From: Lentilactobacillus senioris
GTDB lineage: Bacteria; Bacillota; Bacilli; Lactobacillales; Lactobacillaceae
DNA length: 64,000 bases
Reading direction: 5' to 3'
Assembly: GCF_026798195.1 (NCBI RefSeq)
Contig: NZ_JAPQEZ010000004.1
Span: forward strand, 283-64,282
Part shown: piece by piece, positions 1-7,493 of the stretch
Position numbering within the stretch: the stretch's first letter is position 1
Layout of the letters: every line of letters begins with the position of its first letter
Translations under genes and position numbers: made by a program
Notes under the pieces: generated by a model
Databases searched by the model: none
What the model saw: only the letters and a program-made list of their open reading frames with translations
Told to the model about the DNA's origin: nothing

Positions 1-18
1 GATTTACCTTTGTTTCAT

Positions 19-91
19 GCCGGCTTAGCTCAGTTGGTAGAGCATCGGTATCGTAAACCGAGGGTCACAGGTTCAAGTCCTGCAGCCGGCA
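19..91 (+). tRNA. tRNA-Thr (anticodon CGT)
   Basis: A 73-nt cloverleaf can be folded by eye: the acceptor arm GCCGGCT pairs with AGCCGGC, the D arm is GCTC/GAGC, and the T arm CAGG-TTCAAGT-CCTG is canonical. The anticodon stem TCGGT/ACCGA encloses the loop ATCGTAA, giving anticodon CGT, which reads the threonine codon ACG. A rho-independent terminator follows 20 nt downstream. The CCA end is not encoded. The assignment rests on the anticodon and is firm. Confidence 0.95.
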
Positions 92-110
92 TATGAATAA
101 GATCGCATAA

Positions 111-139
111 AGAGTAGACGTAATGTCTGCTCTTTTTTT
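111..139 (+). terminator. Rho-independent terminator of tRNA-Thr
   Basis: The arms AGAGTAGAC and GTCTGCTCT, with one G-T pair and a 5-nt loop, are followed by a run of seven T. The position directly after the tRNA fits the end of that transcript. Confidence 0.85.
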
Positions 140-190
140 GTCCATAATATTAAAGCAAAGCCCTTAAATCAGTTGATATTAAGTACTAAC

Positions 191-239
191 ATCTATACCA
201 ATTTTTAATATATCATCAATATTCAAAATTGGTATAGAT
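191..239. promoter_or_regulatory. Inverted pair of NagR-like operators upstream of the PTS IIB-IIA genes
   Basis: The 15-nt arm at 191-205 (ATCTATACCAATTTT) is the exact reverse complement of the arm at 225-239. Each arm contains TGGTATAGAT, which matches the left half and core of the GntR/NagR-type operator TGGTATAGACCA that is seen intact in the nagA promoter at 4701-4712. The right-hand copy lies between a possible -35 (TTCAAA, 222-227) and -10 (TTTAAT, 245-250), the same arrangement as at nagA. I infer that NagR binds here. The 19 nt between the arms could also form an RNA hairpin, but no T-run follows. Confidence 0.6.
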
Positions 240-291
240 TCATTTTTAATATAAAATCTTTATATAAAGGCAAAAAATAAGATATTATCAC

Positions 292-320
292 TTGTGGTAT
301 ATGTTTTAATTTGTTACTAT
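292..320 (+). promoter_or_regulatory. Possible promoter of the PTS IIB-IIA operon
   Basis: TTGTGG at 292-297 and TACTAT at 315-320 are separated by 17 bp, about 48 bp upstream of the IIB start codon. An alternative promoter is the TTCAAA/TTTAAT pair at 222-250, which contains the operator in its spacer. The sequence does not decide between them. Confidence 0.4.
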
Positions 321-367
321 ACAGATGTAGATAAATTAAATCGATGAATGTAACGGAGGAAATAATA

Positions 368-691
368 ATGAAAACAGTTCTTTTAGTATGTGAAGCAGGT
401 ATTTCAAGTGATTTTTTGGCTAAGTCAGCTAAGATTTTTGTTGAAGGCTATCAAGCTCCTATTAACTATATAACTACAGATTTTGCAGAAGCCAATACAT
501 ATTTAGATAATGATATTGATTTAATTTTAGTTGCTCCACAAGCTCAATATCATGATGAAATGGAAGAATTATCCAAGAGTGGTATTCCAGTTAGTCAAAT
601 TCCAGACGTTGTTTATGGTTGGGCTAATGGCGAAAAATTAGTTAAGTTCACGTTAAACGAATTAACCCTTCCTGAAGCACAAGCAATGTAA
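368..691 (+). CDS. PTS lactose/cellobiose-family EIIB subunit
   Basis: This 107-residue cytosolic protein matches PTS_IIB of the lactose/cellobiose/chitobiose family. The family accepts phosphate from IIA on a cysteine near the N-terminus and passes it to the sugar in the IIC channel. The phosphorylated residue is visible as Cys8 in the motif LLVCEAG. I chose the ATG at 368 rather than one at 344 because GGAGGA at 355-360 is spaced 7 nt from it and lies inside the longer version. It is followed after 2 nt by IIA. No IIC gene lies next to it, so the permease must be elsewhere or lost. NagR-like operators upstream suggest an amino-sugar substrate such as a GlcNAc disaccharide; that is inference. 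Confidence 0.88.
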   Translation: MKTVLLVCEAGISSDFLAKSAKIFVEGYQAPINYITTDFAEANTYLDNDIDLILVAPQAQYHDEMEELSKSGIPVSQIPDVVYGWANGEKLVKFTLNELTLPEAQAM

Positions 692-693
692 TC

Positions 694-1008
694 ATGGACA
701 TTGATGAATTAAATCAAATTTCGATGACGATGTTGTCTCGGGCGGGGAAAGCTAAACAACTTTTGAACCAGGCACTAGTTGCTATGGAACAATCTGAGGT
801 TGATGAGGTAATAATTAGTAAATATTTGCAAGATGCTAAACAAACGCTGATAGAGGCTCATAAAGCCCAAAATCAAGCAATTAAGCATAGTGATACGTTA
901 ACTTACTCATTATTGTTTACGCACGCTCAGGACACATTAATGAATACTGAAGAGAGTTTATTTTTAGTTCAACACTTTATTAAAATTATAAATAGCAAAC
1001 TAAAATGA
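694..1008 (+). CDS. PTS lactose/cellobiose-family EIIA subunit
   Basis: This 104-residue all-helical protein is a lactose/cellobiose-type IIA, the subunit that takes phosphate from HPr and hands it to IIB. His77 in THAQDTLM is the expected phosphorylation site, and the family trimer-forming aspartate is Asp80. The gene starts 2 nt after the IIB stop and has no clear ribosome binding site of its own, so it is probably translationally coupled. Length is normal for the family (100-115 residues). Together with IIB it forms an incomplete permease because no IIC follows. An AT-rich inverted repeat lies just downstream. Confidence 0.88.
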   Translation: MDIDELNQISMTMLSRAGKAKQLLNQALVAMEQSEVDEVIISKYLQDAKQTLIEAHKAQNQAIKHSDTLTYSLLFTHAQDTLMNTEESLFLVQHFIKIINSKLK

Positions 1009-1045
1009 GAAAAAATCAGACAAAATTAGAAAATGGCGACGTTTT

Positions 1046-1086
1046 CAATAGAAAAATTTGATTTTTTCTCATTTTTCTATTGTTTT
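1046..1086 (+). terminator. Probable terminator after the PTS IIA gene
   Basis: A perfect 12-bp inverted repeat (CAATAGAAAAAT at 1046-1057, complement at 1071-1082) is followed by TTTTA. The stem is AT-rich and the T-run short, so it may be a weak terminator or a protein-binding site. Confidence 0.45.
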
Positions 1087-1199
1087 ACGATTTATTCAAG
1101 GCTATAATACTGTCTATGGTTTATTTGATAAACGAGAACTAAAAATATAATATTCGAAGCAATTATTATTATTCGGATTGACCCTGGAGGTATTACTTT

Positions 1200-2696
1200 A
1201 TGCAAGATAAAACGCAAGAACGTTTAGACATGGAAAAAAAATCTGACGCTTCCTTCTTCGGCCAACCCCGTGGATTATCTACTTTGTTCTTTACTGAAAT
1301 GTGGGAACGGTTTAGTTACTACGGGATGAGAGCCATCCTGTTGTACTACATGTACTTCAGTGTTTCCAAAGGTGGGTTAGGTTTCTCAGAAACCACTGCT
1401 GCTTCAATTATGGCGATTTACGGTTCATTAGTTTACTTATCATCAGTTGTTGGTGGTTATGTGAGTGACCGTTTGTGGGGAAGTCGTAGAACCGTCTTTT
1501 ACGGTGGGATTCTTATCATGGCTGGTCATATTATTTTGGCCTTACCGATGGGGTCAGCCGCATTATTTGGTTCTATCGCATTAATCATTTTAGGGACTGG
1601 GCTATTAAAGCCAAACGTTTCTGAAATGGTAGGGGGTCTTTATACAGAAGAAGATACCCGTCGTGATTCTGGTTTTACCATTTTCGTATTCGGGATTAAC
1701 TTAGGTTCCTTCGTGGCTCCATTATTAGTGGGTTACTTAGGAATGAACGTTAACTTCCACCTGGGTTTCTCATTAGCAGCTATTGGGATGGCCTTTGGTC
1801 TTCTTCAATACTACTTGGGTGGTAAGAAACACTTACCTAGTGGAAGTCTTTATCCTTCTGATCCATTGGAACCAGAAGACGCTAAGAAACTTTCTCTTCG
1901 AATCGTTATTGGAATCGTGGTCTTTGGCCTAATTCTATTAGTTCTTCAAATGATGGGCTCATTAAACATTAACAGCTTTATCACTCTCTTGAGTATCTTG
2001 GGTGTGCTTACTCCGATCGTTTACTTCATTATCATCTTGTCTAGCAAGAAGATTACCAAGACTGAACGGTCACGAGTGGTAGCTTACATTCCATTATTCA
2101 TTGCCGCAGCTGTTTTCTGGGCTATTGCAGAACAAGGTTCAGTGGTATTAGCATTGTTTGCTGAAAACCAAACTAATAACCACTTCTTAGGCCTTAACAT
2201 TCCTGCCGCTTGGTACCAATCATTAAACCCATTGTTCATCATGTTATACACTCCAATCTTTACCATTCTTTGGGTTAAATTAGGTAAACGCCAACCAAGT
2301 TCACCTACTAAATTCTCCACTGGGATGTTCTTTGCCGGTGCTTCATACCTTTTGATGGTATTACCAGTGATGATGTTTGGGGCTCATTCTAAAGTTAGTC
2401 CATTGTGGTTAGTAGGTAGCTGGGCAATTATTGAAATTGCTGAAATGTTGATTTCACCAGTTGGGTTATCTGTAACCACCAAGTTGGCTCCTAAGGCCTT
2501 CGAATCTCAAATGATGAGTATGTGGTTCCTAGCTAACGCAGCCGGCCAAGCCGTCAACTCTCAAATTGTTCGCTTCTTTACACCTGAAAACGAAATTGCT
2601 TACTTCACCATTATTGGTTTGGTAGCTATCGCGGCCGGAATTGTTTTAGCCTTGATGGTTAAACCAGTTAAGCGCCTTATGGAAGGTGTCAACTAA
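1200..2696 (+). CDS. dtpT: Di-/tripeptide:proton symporter (POT family, DtpT-like)
   Basis: This 498-residue membrane protein of the proton-dependent oligopeptide transporter family imports di- and tripeptides with protons. The N-terminal family signature is visible in FFTEMWERFSYYGMRAILLYY (about residues 30-50, containing the ExxER-type proton/peptide motif), and the second POT signature lies around FTIFVFGINLGSFVAPLL (about 160-177). There are 12-14 hydrophobic segments. GGAGG at 1186-1190, 9 nt before the ATG, supports the start. The gene is monocistronic, with its own terminator. PepC at 29.8 kb would help degrade the imported peptides. Gene name by family resemblance to lactococcal DtpT. 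Confidence 0.9.
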   Translation: MQDKTQERLDMEKKSDASFFGQPRGLSTLFFTEMWERFSYYGMRAILLYYMYFSVSKGGLGFSETTAASIMAIYGSLVYLSSVVGGYVSDRLWGSRRTVFYGGILIMAGHIILALPMGSAALFGSIALIILGTGLLKPNVSEMVGGLYTEEDTRRDSGFTIFVFGINLGSFVAPLLVGYLGMNVNFHLGFSLAAIGMAFGLLQYYLGGKKHLPSGSLYPSDPLEPEDAKKLSLRIVIGIVVFGLILLVLQMMGSLNINSFITLLSILGVLTPIVYFIIILSSKKITKTERSRVVAYIPLFIAAAVFWAIAEQGSVVLALFAENQTNNHFLGLNIPAAWYQSLNPLFIMLYTPIFTILWVKLGKRQPSSPTKFSTGMFFAGASYLLMVLPVMMFGAHSKVSPLWLVGSWAIIEIAEMLISPVGLSVTTKLAPKAFESQMMSMWFLANAAGQAVNSQIVRFFTPENEIAYFTIIGLVAIAAGIVLALMVKPVKRLMEGVN

Positions 2697-2705
2697 ATAA
2701 AGTTT

Positions 2706-2740
2706 TAAAAAAGTGTTATCCTATGGGTAACACTTTTTTT
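2706..2740 (+). terminator. Terminator of dtpT
   Basis: AAAAAAGTGTTA and TAACACTTTTTTT form a perfect stem around a 9-nt loop (TCCTATGGG), ending in a T-run 10 nt after the dtpT stop. Confidence 0.92.
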
Positions 2741-2754
2741 GTGGGAGAAAAACA

Positions 2755-3573
2755 TTGAAAATTGCCGTTTCTAGCGATATGCATTTAGATATTAATCATT
2801 TAGCAGTCAATGACGTTATCGACGCTCAGGCGGCTTATTTGCGTGCTCAGAGCGTCCGGTATTTTTTTATTGCTGGGGATACGTTTAATGACTTTACCTT
2901 AACTGAGGATTACGTAAAACGTCTGCAAGCAAAATTACCTACTACTACCGTGAAGTTTTTAGCGGGAAATCACGATATGCTGAGGGGGATAACGTATGAT
3001 CAGCTAATGGCACAACCGGTACCGGAGTATTTTAACAATCAATTTGTTGATTTACCGGGAACTAATTGGCGAATTATTGGTAACAACGGGTGGTATGATT
3101 ATTCTTTTGCTGATCAACTACAGCGTAGTCCAGAGCAATTCTGGCATTGGAAGAAAGCGTATTGGACTGATGGTCAAATTGATCAACCAATAACGGATCC
3201 TCAAAGAGAAACTTTAGTATTACAGCAAATTAAGTCTCAATTATCATCAGCACGAAAAGTTGGCAAACGAGTCGGATTAATCACCCATTTTGTACCCCAC
3301 CATCACTTTATTCATTACACTAATGATGATCGCTTTTTTAACGTGGCAAATGGCATGTTAGGTAGTCGAAGATTAGAACAAACTATTGATCAGTATCACG
3401 TTCCGCTAGTGGTCTTTGGCCACCTACATAGACACTTTCAACCAATTACCATCAAGGATACTCGTTACTATAACCCGGCAATTGGGTATCGCGCGCATCG
3501 CCATGACGAGTGGCTAAAACGTGATTTTATCAGTGAGTGGAAGGCCCAAACAAATTTTTTTGAATTTTTTTGA
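2755..3573 (+). CDS. Metallophosphoesterase of the calcineurin-like family
   Basis: This 272-residue soluble protein has the full set of two-metal phosphoesterase motifs: SDMHLD near residue 7, AGDTFND near 41, AGNHDML near 70, a histidine-rich segment THFVPHH near 178 and FGHLHRH near 222. The metals are usually Mn or Fe and the substrate may be a phosphomonoester, diester or nucleotide; nothing here tells which. The start is a TTG at 2755 with GGGAG 7 nt upstream; no nearer ATG agrees with the motif spacing. The 3' end runs right up to the promoter of the tRNA-Tyr/Gln operon. I do not recognise a specific gene name. Confidence 0.82.
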   Translation: MKIAVSSDMHLDINHLAVNDVIDAQAAYLRAQSVRYFFIAGDTFNDFTLTEDYVKRLQAKLPTTTVKFLAGNHDMLRGITYDQLMAQPVPEYFNNQFVDLPGTNWRIIGNNGWYDYSFADQLQRSPEQFWHWKKAYWTDGQIDQPITDPQRETLVLQQIKSQLSSARKVGKRVGLITHFVPHHHFIHYTNDDRFFNVANGMLGSRRLEQTIDQYHVPLVVFGHLHRHFQPITIKDTRYYNPAIGYRAHRHDEWLKRDFISEWKAQTNFFEFF

Positions 3574-3582
3574 GAAAAGTGG

Positions 3583-3611
3583 TTGACGAATCCTGGTTTA
3601 TTTTGTATTAT
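3583..3611 (+). promoter_or_regulatory. Promoter of the tRNA-Tyr/tRNA-Gln operon
   Basis: TTGACG at 3583-3588 and TATTAT at 3606-3611 are separated by exactly 17 bp, a near-consensus housekeeping promoter beginning 9 bp after the preceding stop codon and 41 bp before the first tRNA. Confidence 0.85.
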
Positions 3612-3652
3612 TATATTCGTTGGTTCGGTACGAAAGAACGAACGCAAGACAT

Positions 3653-3735
3653 GGAGGGGTAGCGAAGTCTGGCTAAACGCGACGGACTGTAAATCCGTTC
3701 CTTCGGGTTCAGTGGTTCGAATCCACTCCTCTCCA
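3653..3735 (+). tRNA. tRNA-Tyr (anticodon GTA)
   Basis: An 83-nt class II tRNA with long variable arm. The acceptor stem GGAGGGG pairs with CCTCTCC (one G-T pair), the anticodon stem ACGGA/TCCGT encloses CTGTAAA, giving anticodon GTA, and the T loop is GTTCGAA. The long variable arm (TCCTTCGGG region) is normal for bacterial tRNA-Tyr. Confidence 0.96.
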
Positions 3736-3745
3736 TTTTTAATAT

Positions 3746-3817
3746 TGGGCTATAGCCAAGTGGTAAGGCAACGGGTTTTGATCCCGTGATGCGCTGGTTC
3801 GAACCCAGCTAGCCCAA
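3746..3817 (+). tRNA. tRNA-Gln (anticodon TTG)
   Basis: A 72-nt tRNA. The acceptor TGGGCTA pairs with TAGCCCA, the anticodon stem ACGGG/CCCGT encloses TTTTGAT, giving anticodon TTG, and the T arm CTGG-TTCGAAC-CCAG is canonical. It starts 10 nt after tRNA-Tyr and shares its promoter and terminator. Confidence 0.96.
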
Positions 3818-3824
3818 CTAAGTG

Positions 3825-3856
3825 ATCACCAATGCGGAAGCGTTGGTGATTTTTTT
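3825..3856 (+). terminator. Terminator of the tRNA-Tyr/Gln operon
   Basis: ATCACCAATGC pairs with GCGTTGGTGAT (one G-T pair) around GGAA, followed by six T. Confidence 0.93.
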
Positions 3857-3888
3857 ATACCAAAAATTTAAGTTAGTGAGGTAAGATT

Positions 3889-4695
3889 ATGAAAATTGGC
3901 TTTATCGGTGTCGGTGCAATGGCACAAGCAATTGTTCAGGGGCTTTTGCGAGCTGAATTCGTGCCAGCTTCAAATATTTTGGTTCATAGCGCTCGAAAGA
4001 ATCATTACACGGCCTATGCTGATCAAAACGGATTAACAGCAGTGGCTTCAAATACTGAATTGGTAAAACAAAGTGATATCGTAGTTTTAGCGGTAGTTCC
4101 TAAAGTGGTTACTTCGGTATTAACTGAAATTAAATCAGCTTTAACTCCCAAACAAACGTTGGTTTCTATCGTTTCTGGTATCTCATTAGATCAATTAGCT
4201 CAAATGACTACTAATGACCAACCGATTTTACGCACCTTACCTAATATTAACTCTGAATTTGGGGCTGGCATGACGGCTGTAGCTGCTAACGATAATTTAA
4301 CCGGGACTGCATTACAACAGGCTACAGATATGTTTGCTGCTACTGGAGAGGTTTTAGAATTAGCCGAGGATCAATTTGCAGTCTTTTCAGCTATCTCTGG
4401 TAGTGCGGTTGCCTACGTTGATTTCTTCATTGATGCTTTAAGCCGGGCAGGAGTAAAGTATGGGCTTAATAAACAGGTGGCGACAAAAATTGCTGCTCAA
4501 ACTACTTTAGGATCTGCTAAATCACTGTTGGATGCTGATGTTAGTCCAGCAGAAATGATTGACCAGGTTTGTTCTCCAGGTGGCGACACCATTGCCGGGA
4601 TCTTGGCAATGGAAAAAGCGGGCTTCTTAAGTTCTGTAGTTAGTGGAATTGATGCCACAATTGCCAAATCGACTGGAAAAACTGAAAGAGATTGA
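3889..4695 (+). CDS. proC: Pyrroline-5-carboxylate reductase
   Basis: ProC reduces 1-pyrroline-5-carboxylate to proline with NAD(P)H, the last step of proline synthesis. The 268-residue protein starts with the Rossmann motif GFIGVGAMAQAIVQG (residues 4-18). The family signature near the C-terminus is seen in the region PAEMIDQVCSPGGDTIAG (about 222-239). Length is typical (260-280). GTGAGGT at 3876-3882 supports the ATG start. Genes proA and proB are not in the window. The stop codon TGA at 4693-4695 overlaps the -35 box of the nagA promoter, so the two transcription units are packed end to end. Confidence 0.93.
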   Translation: MKIGFIGVGAMAQAIVQGLLRAEFVPASNILVHSARKNHYTAYADQNGLTAVASNTELVKQSDIVVLAVVPKVVTSVLTEIKSALTPKQTLVSIVSGISLDQLAQMTTNDQPILRTLPNINSEFGAGMTAVAANDNLTGTALQQATDMFAATGEVLELAEDQFAVFSAISGSAVAYVDFFIDALSRAGVKYGLNKQVATKIAAQTTLGSAKSLLDADVSPAEMIDQVCSPGGDTIAGILAMEKAGFLSSVVSGIDATIAKSTGKTERD

Positions 4696-4720
4696 AATTT
4701 TGGTATAGACCATCTATAAT
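4692..4720 (+). promoter_or_regulatory. nagA-nagR promoter with NagR operator in the spacer
   Basis: TTGAAA (4692-4697) and TATAAT (4715-4720) have a 17-bp spacer. The spacer contains TGGTATAGACCA at 4701-4712, whose TGGT/ACCA arms match the operator family of GntR/NagR-type regulators. A repressor bound there would cover the RNA polymerase contact region, so autoregulation by the downstream nagR is likely. Confidence 0.85.
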
Positions 4721-4762
4721 TGATGATAGATTCCCACTGGGAAAAATTCAGGAGGTCTTACC

Positions 4763-5899
4763 ATGAGTACTGTTTTGAAACACGCCAAAATTTATACCGG
4801 AGATCGGGTAATTGCAGATGGTTTCATTCGCTTTGGAGCCAAAATTGAAGCCGTAGGTCCAATGAGTGAATACGTAGCACTACCAGATGACGAAATTCAT
4901 TATCTAAGAGATCGGGTGATCACCCCCGGTTTTATTGACGTGCATACGCACGGTGGCTACAGTTTCGATTCAATGGATGGTAATGCTGAAGAACTAGAGC
5001 AAATGGTTAATTTAATGGCTCAAGAAGGGGTTACCAGTGTCTTTCCTACCACAATGACCCAATCTACTGAAAACATTAATAACGCCATGAAGGCCATTAA
5101 TGAAGTAGCCCAACACAATAAATTAATTCAAGGGGTCCACCTAGAAGGGCCGTTTATTGCGGCAATCTTTAAAGGTGCTCAACCTGAAAAGTATATTCAA
5201 GATCCTAATCCAGAACTCTTAGGTCAATGGAACGAACTTTCTGGTAACCGGGTTCGGTTAATTACTTACGCTCCAGAAGATAAGGGCGCTAAGGAATTTG
5301 AAGCTTACTGCTTGGAACATAATATTGTGCCTTCAGTAGGGCATAGTAACGCCACTAGAGAGCAACTTTTAAATAGTAAAGCAAGTCACGTAACCCATTT
5401 ATACAATGCTCAGCGTGAATTTAAGCACCGGGAACCAGGAGTTACTGGCCATGCTATGTTAGAAGATAATATCTACACGGAATTAATTTGCGATGGCTTC
5501 CACATCGTTCCTGATATGATTAAGTTAGCTTATGAACAAAAGGGTCCCCACAGAATTGAATTGGTAACCGATTCAATGCGGGCTAAAGGGATGCCAGAAG
5601 GAATTAGTGAACTAGGCGGCCAAAAGGTTATTGTAAAAGATAAGCAAGCACGCCTAGAATCAGGTAATTTAGCTGGTTCAGTACTTCGATTTGACGATGC
5701 TTTCAGAAATATTATTGCATTTACTGGTTGTTCGATTGAAGAAGCTGTCTGGATGAGTTCTACTAATCAAGCTACCGAATTTAACTTACCTGAGAAGGGC
5801 CATTTGGAAGTTGGTTACGATGCTGACTTAAATGTATTTGACAAACAGCTACAAATTGAGCAAACTTATAGTTATGGTACAGCTGTAAGCGAAAAATAA
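4763..5899 (+). CDS. nagA: N-acetylglucosamine-6-phosphate deacetylase
   Basis: NagA hydrolyses GlcNAc-6-phosphate to glucosamine-6-phosphate and acetate in the cytosol, the first committed step of amino-sugar use and wall recycling. The 378-residue amidohydrolase has the metal motif DVHTHGG (His61, His63), HLEGP with Glu128, VGHSNAT with His194, THLYNA with His212 and the catalytic aspartate in LVTDSM (Asp270). Length is as expected. AGGAGGT ends 6 nt before the ATG. It is followed 14 nt later by its regulator nagR and preceded by a promoter whose spacer carries the operator. nagB, the next enzyme of the path, is not in the window. Confidence 0.95.
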   Translation: MSTVLKHAKIYTGDRVIADGFIRFGAKIEAVGPMSEYVALPDDEIHYLRDRVITPGFIDVHTHGGYSFDSMDGNAEELEQMVNLMAQEGVTSVFPTTMTQSTENINNAMKAINEVAQHNKLIQGVHLEGPFIAAIFKGAQPEKYIQDPNPELLGQWNELSGNRVRLITYAPEDKGAKEFEAYCLEHNIVPSVGHSNATREQLLNSKASHVTHLYNAQREFKHREPGVTGHAMLEDNIYTELICDGFHIVPDMIKLAYEQKGPHRIELVTDSMRAKGMPEGISELGGQKVIVKDKQARLESGNLAGSVLRFDDAFRNIIAFTGCSIEEAVWMSSTNQATEFNLPEKGHLEVGYDADLNVFDKQLQIEQTYSYGTAVSEK

Positions 5900-5913
5900 A
5901 GGAGTGAGACGCT

Positions 5914-6618
5914 TTGGGGTTGCCAATTTATATTCAAATTCATAATGAAATCAAGCGCGATATTGAGAATGGGAAATGGCAAGTTGGTGACCGCATTCCG
6001 TCCGAGCGCGAATTGTCACTTAACTTTGGGGTTAGTCGGATGACGTTACGTCAAGCCATTCAAACGTTGGTTGACGAAGGAATTTTAGAACGCCGAGTCG
6101 GATCTGGGACATACGTTGCTAACCAAAAAGTTCAAGAAAAAATGTCTGGGGTAACTAGTTTTACTGAATTGATGGTGGCTTCCGGCAAGGAACCCGCTAG
6201 TAAAACTATTTCTTATCACACCATGGAACCATCGTTAAGTGAAATGGAAAAATTAAAGATTGATCAAGACGAACCCGTTTTACGAATGGAACGAATTCGT
6301 TACGGAGATGGAGTGCCCATTTGTTTTGAAGTGGCTACCGTCCCGGAAAAAATTGTTGCTGGTCTTGAGAAAAACGAAGTAACTAGTTCTTTATATCGGG
6401 CTTTAGAACAGAAAAAAGATCTGCGACTAGGTAAAGCTGAACAAACTGTCTCAGCGATGTTAGCTTCAGAACGAATTGCTGAATTTTTGGACATTAAGCG
6501 AGGAGACGCCATTTTACGATTGCGACAAATCTCTTATTTGCAAGATAATACGCCGTTTGAGTATGTACGGACTCAATACGTTGGCGATCGCTTTGAATTT
6601 TACCTGGAAAAGGGTTAA
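5914..6618 (+). CDS. nagR: GntR-family transcriptional regulator (NagR type, HutC subfamily)
   Basis: This 234-residue regulator has an N-terminal GntR winged helix (about 5-70, with the helix-turn-helix PSERELSLNFGVSRMTLRQA) and a C-terminal UTRA ligand-binding domain (about 90-230), the layout of NagR/YvoA. The family senses GlcNAc-6-P or GlcN-6-P and releases its operator. The start is TTG at 5914, 5 nt after GGAGTGAG; no ATG fits the domain start. It is cotranscribed with nagA. Likely targets visible here are the nagA promoter (4701-4712) and the inverted pair at 191-239. Effector and targets are inferred. Confidence 0.9.
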   Translation: MGLPIYIQIHNEIKRDIENGKWQVGDRIPSERELSLNFGVSRMTLRQAIQTLVDEGILERRVGSGTYVANQKVQEKMSGVTSFTELMVASGKEPASKTISYHTMEPSLSEMEKLKIDQDEPVLRMERIRYGDGVPICFEVATVPEKIVAGLEKNEVTSSLYRALEQKKDLRLGKAEQTVSAMLASERIAEFLDIKRGDAILRLRQISYLQDNTPFEYVRTQYVGDRFEFYLEKG

Positions 6619-6619
6619 T

Positions 6620-6657
6620 AAAAAGGAACCGAATTTATTTTCGGTTCCTTTTTATTT
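6620..6657. terminator. Bidirectional terminator between nagR and the TagA-like gene
   Basis: A perfect 14-bp stem (AAAAAGGAACCGAA at 6620-6633, complement at 6640-6653) has A- and T-runs on both sides, so it can end transcription of both converging genes. The stop codon of the minus-strand gene (6635-6637) lies inside the 6-nt loop. Confidence 0.93.
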
Positions 6658-7369
6658 TGATCTGGGTCACTTTAACTAGATACTTGGGTAAAACCATTAG
6701 GCGGCCAATTCGTTTAGGATCGGATAAACCACGATAAAGCCATTCTAAATGAAGATCTTGCCATACTTGGGGAGCTCGTTTAACTGTCCCAGTGAGGACG
6801 TCAAAGGAACCTCCTAAACCAATCCAGACGGCATTGGCAGCGTGACGGTGCTTTTGGATAAATGTTTCCTGTTGGGGAAAACCAGTTGCAATAAAGACCA
6901 TATCTGGTTGGGTAGTTGTGATTTCATCCACTAACGGTTGATCATCATCGAAGTAACCGTCGTGAATTCCGGCTACAACTAAATCAGGATAGTTATTTGC
7001 GAGAATCGTTTTTAATTTTTGAATAACTTCAGGCTTAGCTCCGATAAAGAAGGCGGACTTATGATTATTGTTGCCCCAAGTTAATAAATCAGTAAAAATA
7101 TCATAGCCGGTGACCCGTTCTGGTAGTGGTGTATCTAGCATTTTAGCGCCAATGATAATTCCAATACCGTCCGCTACGATGGCGTCTGCACTTGAGATAG
7201 TTTTGCGGTATTCAGGATGCTGGTTAGCATACATTACAATTTCTGGATTAGCTGTGACAACAAAAGTATTTTGGTGATTGTTGATTTTAGTATGTAATTT
7301 TGAGGTGAATTCGGAGAGGGTAGTAACGTCAAATGGGATGTTTAAAATGGAAACGGTTTGCTTATTCAT
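6635..7369 (-). CDS. tagA: WecG/TagA/CpsF-family glycosyltransferase
   Basis: This 244-residue enzyme belongs to the family of GT26 transferases that add N-acetylmannosamine (or a related sugar) to undecaprenyl-diphospho-GlcNAc, making the linkage unit of wall teichoic acid. Family features include TANPEIVMYANQHPEYRKTISSA (residues about 39-60, with the catalytic Asp in DAIVADGIG just after), the FIGAKPEV nucleotide-sugar region near 97 and ATGFPQQETFI near 161. The C-terminus is rich in Lys/Arg, as expected for membrane association. AAAGGA precedes the ATG. It stands alone, converging on nagR. The acceptor is inferred from the family; CpsF-type capsule transferases are related. Confidence 0.85.
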   Translation of the reverse strand: MNKQTVSILNIPFDVTTLSEFTSKLHTKINNHQNTFVVTANPEIVMYANQHPEYRKTISSADAIVADGIGIIIGAKMLDTPLPERVTGYDIFTDLLTWGNNNHKSAFFIGAKPEVIQKLKTILANNYPDLVVAGIHDGYFDDDQPLVDEITTTQPDMVFIATGFPQQETFIQKHRHAANAVWIGLGGSFDVLTGTVKRAPQVWQDLHLEWLYRGLSDPKRIGRLMVLPKYLVKVTQIKIKRNRK

Positions 7370-7493
7370 GAATTTTCCTTTCGCAAGTCATGTGAATTAT
7401 TTCGTTTTAGGTTTTTTTCTGTCAAAATAATGATAGAATTAACTTATTGTACCTACTACTTACTTTAGATCTTCAAGGAGGATTTACGGGATC

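Noticed and set aside
3583-3789. A 68-codon open frame across the tRNA-Tyr and tRNA-Gln genes
   Set aside because: It is fully explained by the two tRNA genes and their promoter, has no ribosome binding site, and lacks any protein-like sequence.
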